DNA of 33,633 bases from a virus. Position numbers and translations under genes: made by a program. A model generated the notes under the pieces. The model worked only from the letters and a program-made list of their open reading frames with translations, ran no database searches and was not told the origin of the DNA. Shown piece by piece: positions 31,215 to 33,633 of this stretch. The stretch covers positions 1 through 33,633 of IMG/VR virus record IMGVR_UViG_3300027793_000194, one strand, 5' to 3'. How positions within the stretch are numbered: the stretch's first letter is position 1; each line of letters starts with the position of its first letter.

Positions 31215-32174
31215 TTATTGAACTGGTTTACGCGGTAATCGCCACGCTCTGCCGCACGGATCATCCGCATCGCACCCCTGCACTACCCAATATCCTGATG
31301 TAGTAAAGTTCTTACCCTGCGCTGGAGTTTCCTCGATCTGACATTCAATCGTCACATATTCACGCGATGAATCCCAACTGAATGTCTGTGCATTCACCTC
31401 TGAATAGGCAGCACCTTGCCGCAATTCGCAAAGTCCAAAGTTACCTGCTTCATAACCACCACTCGTTGCATTGGTCGCGGTGCAGTCGTTGTATAATTTC
31501 CAACGCACCACATACGACACACCAGTCTTATTGTAACTCGTCACAAGATTACCATACCCACTCGTCATCGGTAACATATTCACATAAGTCTGCGCGGTGA
31601 ATGTGTTGGGTGCGGTGCGATTGACCAACACAAATACGCTTGTGATATGCGTCTGCGGATTGCGTGCAGAGCCATAGTAATAATCTATATCACGATTCCA
31701 CAACTGATCAACGGTGATGCCTCCAATCGCGGCAAGCTGCGCTGCGGTGTAGGTTACCCATTTGCGATTCACCAGCAATTTATACGATGAAGTTTCAGCA
31801 CGAATGGCAATGGTCCACAACCCTTGCGCATCGCGTGTCATTCGCATCGTTGATGGATCGATGTGATATGCCACTCCATTGTAAGTAAAGTCAATCGCTG
31901 CCTTTGTGAATAACAATGTACCATCCGATTGCTCGCCTTGAAAGACATATCCATTCTCGTGTATTTGTCCGTGCAGATAGTTGAGTGCGTATGCGCTGAA
32001 TCCGGGTGTGGTGGCTGATGTTATCAACTTACCCGAACTGATGCGCATTGTGTTCACTCGCTGACTTGTCAACACAATATGCTTGACCTCATCGAGTGCG
32101 AGAGGAAGTCCGAAGTCGGTTACCGATTGCGCCCACATCGTAATGGGCATCAGAAGAAGAATGATGGTTCTCAT
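31215..32174 (-). CDS. Exported protein of unknown function
   Basis: This 319-residue protein has a clear signal peptide: MRT, a hydrophobic core IILLLMPITMW, and a likely cleavage after Ala-Gln near residue 16. The mature part is beta-rich, with repeated aromatic strands (YALNYLHGQIHENGYVFQGE; SYKLLVNRKWVTYTAAQLAA) and cysteines near the C-terminus (QGCDADDPCGRAW) that may form disulphides. There is no lipobox. It is coupled to the protease (ATGA). It may act in the periplasm or at the outer surface, for example in exclusion or lysis; alternatively it is a virion protein whose leader is removed. I do not recognise a family. Confidence 0.7.
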   Translation of the reverse strand: MRTIILLLMPITMWAQSVTDFGLPLALDEVKHIVLTSQRVNTMRISSGKLITSATTPGFSAYALNYLHGQIHENGYVFQGEQSDGTLLFTKAAIDFTYNGVAYHIDPSTMRMTRDAQGLWTIAIRAETSSYKLLVNRKWVTYTAAQLAAIGGITVDQLWNRDIDYYYGSARNPQTHITSVFVLVNRTAPNTFTAQTYVNMLPMTSGYGNLVTSYNKTGVSYVVRWKLYNDCTATNATSGGYEAGNFGLCELRQGAAYSEVNAQTFSWDSSREYVTIECQIEETPAQGKNFTTSGYWVVQGCDADDPCGRAWRLPRKPVQ

Positions 32175-32764
32175 TTGTTTGTATGTTGTTTTAATATTGC
32201 TTCAATCTCTGCGAGCAATGCGTTGTGCATTGATAACTGCTCGCTCATATCGCGGAAGAATCCTTCGATGCTGAATCCACGCAGGTTGCCTTCCTTCACC
32301 TCTGCCCACATCTCATCGTTATCTATCTTCATTCCACCATACCAAGTACCATCAGGTTGCTCGGTAAGACCAAGCGCGATGCTCTTGTCTTGGCTGCCCT
32401 CCTTGATCCACGATTCAACCAGCACGCATCCGGTGACTGCCGCTTCGTGCATCACCGTTGCGGAGTGATGTGAATTAGTGCGCATAAACTTGTGCGCGAC
32501 CGCCTCTATCACATCACGCGGAAACATCACATAGTATTCCTCTTGCGTTTCTGCATCTATGCGCAGTATCTCTTTATCCGGGATGAGGAGTGCGCCATAG
32601 ACGATGCGCCTCTCATCATTCACCGCAGCGAGTTTCACCTCCTCCGCTTTGAGCGCGATGAAGTCATCCTCGATAGCTGGATAGTCAACAAGACTGATGG
32701 CATTCACACCAAGTGTTCCGAACTCGTCAATGCCATATTTGATTACTTTCTTTTTCTTTTCCAT
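32171..32764 (-). CDS. Prohead protease, XkdF type (peptidase S78_2)
   Basis: This 197-residue protein matches the XkdF family: NAISLVDYPAIEDDFIALK, RIVYGALLIPDKEILRID, EYYVMFPRDVIEAVAHKFM, HHSATVMHEAAV, CVLVESWI, then GTWYGGMKIDNDEMWAEVKE and GNLRGFSIEGFF. His99/100 and Ser165 are the likely catalytic pair. It would cleave scaffold and capsid during head maturation. Its place after the tape measure gene, and not between portal and scaffold, is unusual. The start is 11 bases after the tape measure stop. Confidence 0.85.
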   Translation of the reverse strand: MEKKKKVIKYGIDEFGTLGVNAISLVDYPAIEDDFIALKAEEVKLAAVNDERRIVYGALLIPDKEILRIDAETQEEYYVMFPRDVIEAVAHKFMRTNSHHSATVMHEAAVTGCVLVESWIKEGSQDKSIALGLTEQPDGTWYGGMKIDNDEMWAEVKEGNLRGFSIEGFFRDMSEQLSMHNALLAEIEAILKQHTNK

Positions 32765-32775
32765 TGTATATTTTT

Positions 32776-33633
32776 TTATAGTCGTGCGCGATCTTCTACC
32801 TTCTGCCGTGCCTCGCCTTGCGATTTCACATCACCAGCGAGTACATACGCAGGTGTCATCTGCGGTGGTCGGTTGTTAATTAGTGATGCGTTGAATGCAC
32901 CGAATCCTGATGATGGTGTGCTACCTCCACCTGATGCGCCTGCTGCGCTTAATGATCCACCACCACCGCCACTTGATCCACCGCCTTCAAATTTAGTGCG
33001 TGCGATTTTTGCTACATTGGCAATACCAGTTGCAAGCACAATACCTGCCTTGACAAAGTTAGCACCAGTCAACTGATCCTTCGGCACGGCAAGCTGCTGG
33101 TTCACACCTTGAAAAGTACTGATTAGTGCTTGCGCAATACTGAATGCTTTATTGGCTTGGAATTGCTTTTTCGCATCCTTGCCAAATGCCTCCGATAGTG
33201 ATGATGCCACGCCAAGTAACTGCTGCGCGGTGTCGGCTGCATTTGCTAATTTCTGCGCGTTGGTTAACTTGACAACTTCAACTTCTTCCTCGGCATATTT
33301 CTTCGCAATCTCAACCTCTCTCTTCGCTTGCTCCTCGCGCAATGCAGTTGCATCCAATCCAAATTGTTCAGCGAGTGCTATCTTCTCAAAGAATGTATCG
33401 CGCACCGCCTGTAACTCGCGCTCTTGCTCGGACAATCCAAGTTGGAATATCTCTTCCGCAAGTGCCTCCTCATCATTCAATCGTTGCTCACGCGCTTCAC
33501 GGATTGCATCTTGTGTCTTCTGCTCTTGCTCAATGCGCTTATCAAGATTTTCTTCTTCAGTTTGTTGAATTTCTATTTCATTCTTTATTGTTTCTGTTTT
33601 GATTTCTTTTGATTTGCTCAATCTCTCTTCCTC
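32776..33633 (-). CDS. Tape measure protein, C-terminal part (with 1..1054)
   Basis: This continues the frame that starts at 1054; codons are in phase across the circular joint (base 33507 equals base 1). The part has a long charged coiled coil (EIQQTEEENLDKRIEQEQKT and following, LREEQAKREVEIAKKYAEEE), then a hydrophobic segment (ANFVKAGIVLATGIANVAKI), a Gly/Ser-rich linker, and a C-terminal motif TPAYVLAGDVKSQGEARQ typical of tape measure proteins of Bacteroidota phages. The last 127 bases are the duplicated closure overlap. Confidence 0.8.
   Translation of the reverse strand, partial: EEERLSKSKEIKTETIKNEIEIQQTEEENLDKRIEQEQKTQDAIREAREQRLNDEEALAEEIFQLGLSEQERELQAVRDTFFEKIALAEQFGLDATALREEQAKREVEIAKKYAEEEVEVVKLTNAQKLANAADTAQQLLGVASSLSEAFGKDAKKQFQANKAFSIAQALISTFQGVNQQLAVPKDQLTGANFVKAGIVLATGIANVAKIARTKFEGGGSSGGGGGSLSAAGASGGGSTPSSGFGAFNASLINNRPPQMTPAYVLAGDVKSQGEARQKVEDRARL
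33507..33633. repeat. Terminal direct repeat, right copy
   Basis: Identical to bases 1-127; see the left copy. Counting only one copy gives a circular map of 33,506 bases. Confidence 0.9.

Overview
The window is a phage genome, most likely of a tailed (siphovirus-type) phage infecting a member of the Bacteroidota. It has a terminase large subunit, portal, HK97-type major capsid protein, XkdF-type prohead protease, tail tube, tape measure and large tail-tip proteins, holins and an M15-type endolysin. The host guess rests on Bacteroidota-type promoters (-7 box TAnnTTTG, twice with a TTG box 19-20 bases upstream), weak ribosome binding sites, and structural protein families I know mainly from Bacteroidota phages. 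I see no integrase, partition system, CRISPR array, tRNA or rRNA. The last 127 bases repeat the first 127 exactly and the tape measure gene runs through the joint, so this is one closed circular map of 33,506 unique bases cut at an arbitrary point.

Layout. Late genes lie on the minus strand in two blocks. The left block (10558 down to 1, continuing at the right end to 31215) reads: sigma-like factor, Cys-rich protein, DUF1508-like protein, small-terminase candidate, a tail assembly chaperone-like gene with a frame change, a tail terminator-like/fibre fusion, gp10-like tail completion protein, two large tail proteins, tape measure protein, prohead protease and a secreted protein. The right block (29964 to 21502) reads: scaffold, major capsid protein, tail tube, portal with a C-terminal extension, head-tail connector, holin, second membrane protein, endolysin and a metallophosphoesterase. 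Two plus-strand insertions, each with its own promoter-like sequence and terminator (30010-31213 and 23221-23542), sit inside late DNA and look like morons.

The early genes form one long plus-strand array, 10636-21424, behind a canonical promoter at 10576-10605. First comes replication: an SSB-like protein with an acidic tip, an HTH protein, a stand-alone DnaA domain IV-like protein, a DUF1376-like replication protein with an ACATATG repeat cluster in its middle, and a PD-(D/E)XK nuclease. Next come small, translationally coupled ORFs. Then follows a glycan-type cassette (glycosyltransferase, methyltransferase, AsnB-type amidotransferase, left-handed beta-helix acyltransferase), and last the large terminase.

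The most unusual signals are: a roughly 100-nt candidate RNA at 13551-13651 whose two long helices interleave as a pseudoknot, with a promoter-like box in front and a T-run behind; two homopolymer tracts, T9 in the chaperone-like gene and A12 at the portal/extension boundary, where slippage would change the product; a tail terminator-like domain fused to a fibre; and the glycan cassette, with a second related glycosyltransferase in the right-hand moron. All assignments come from reading the sequence; no database search was run.
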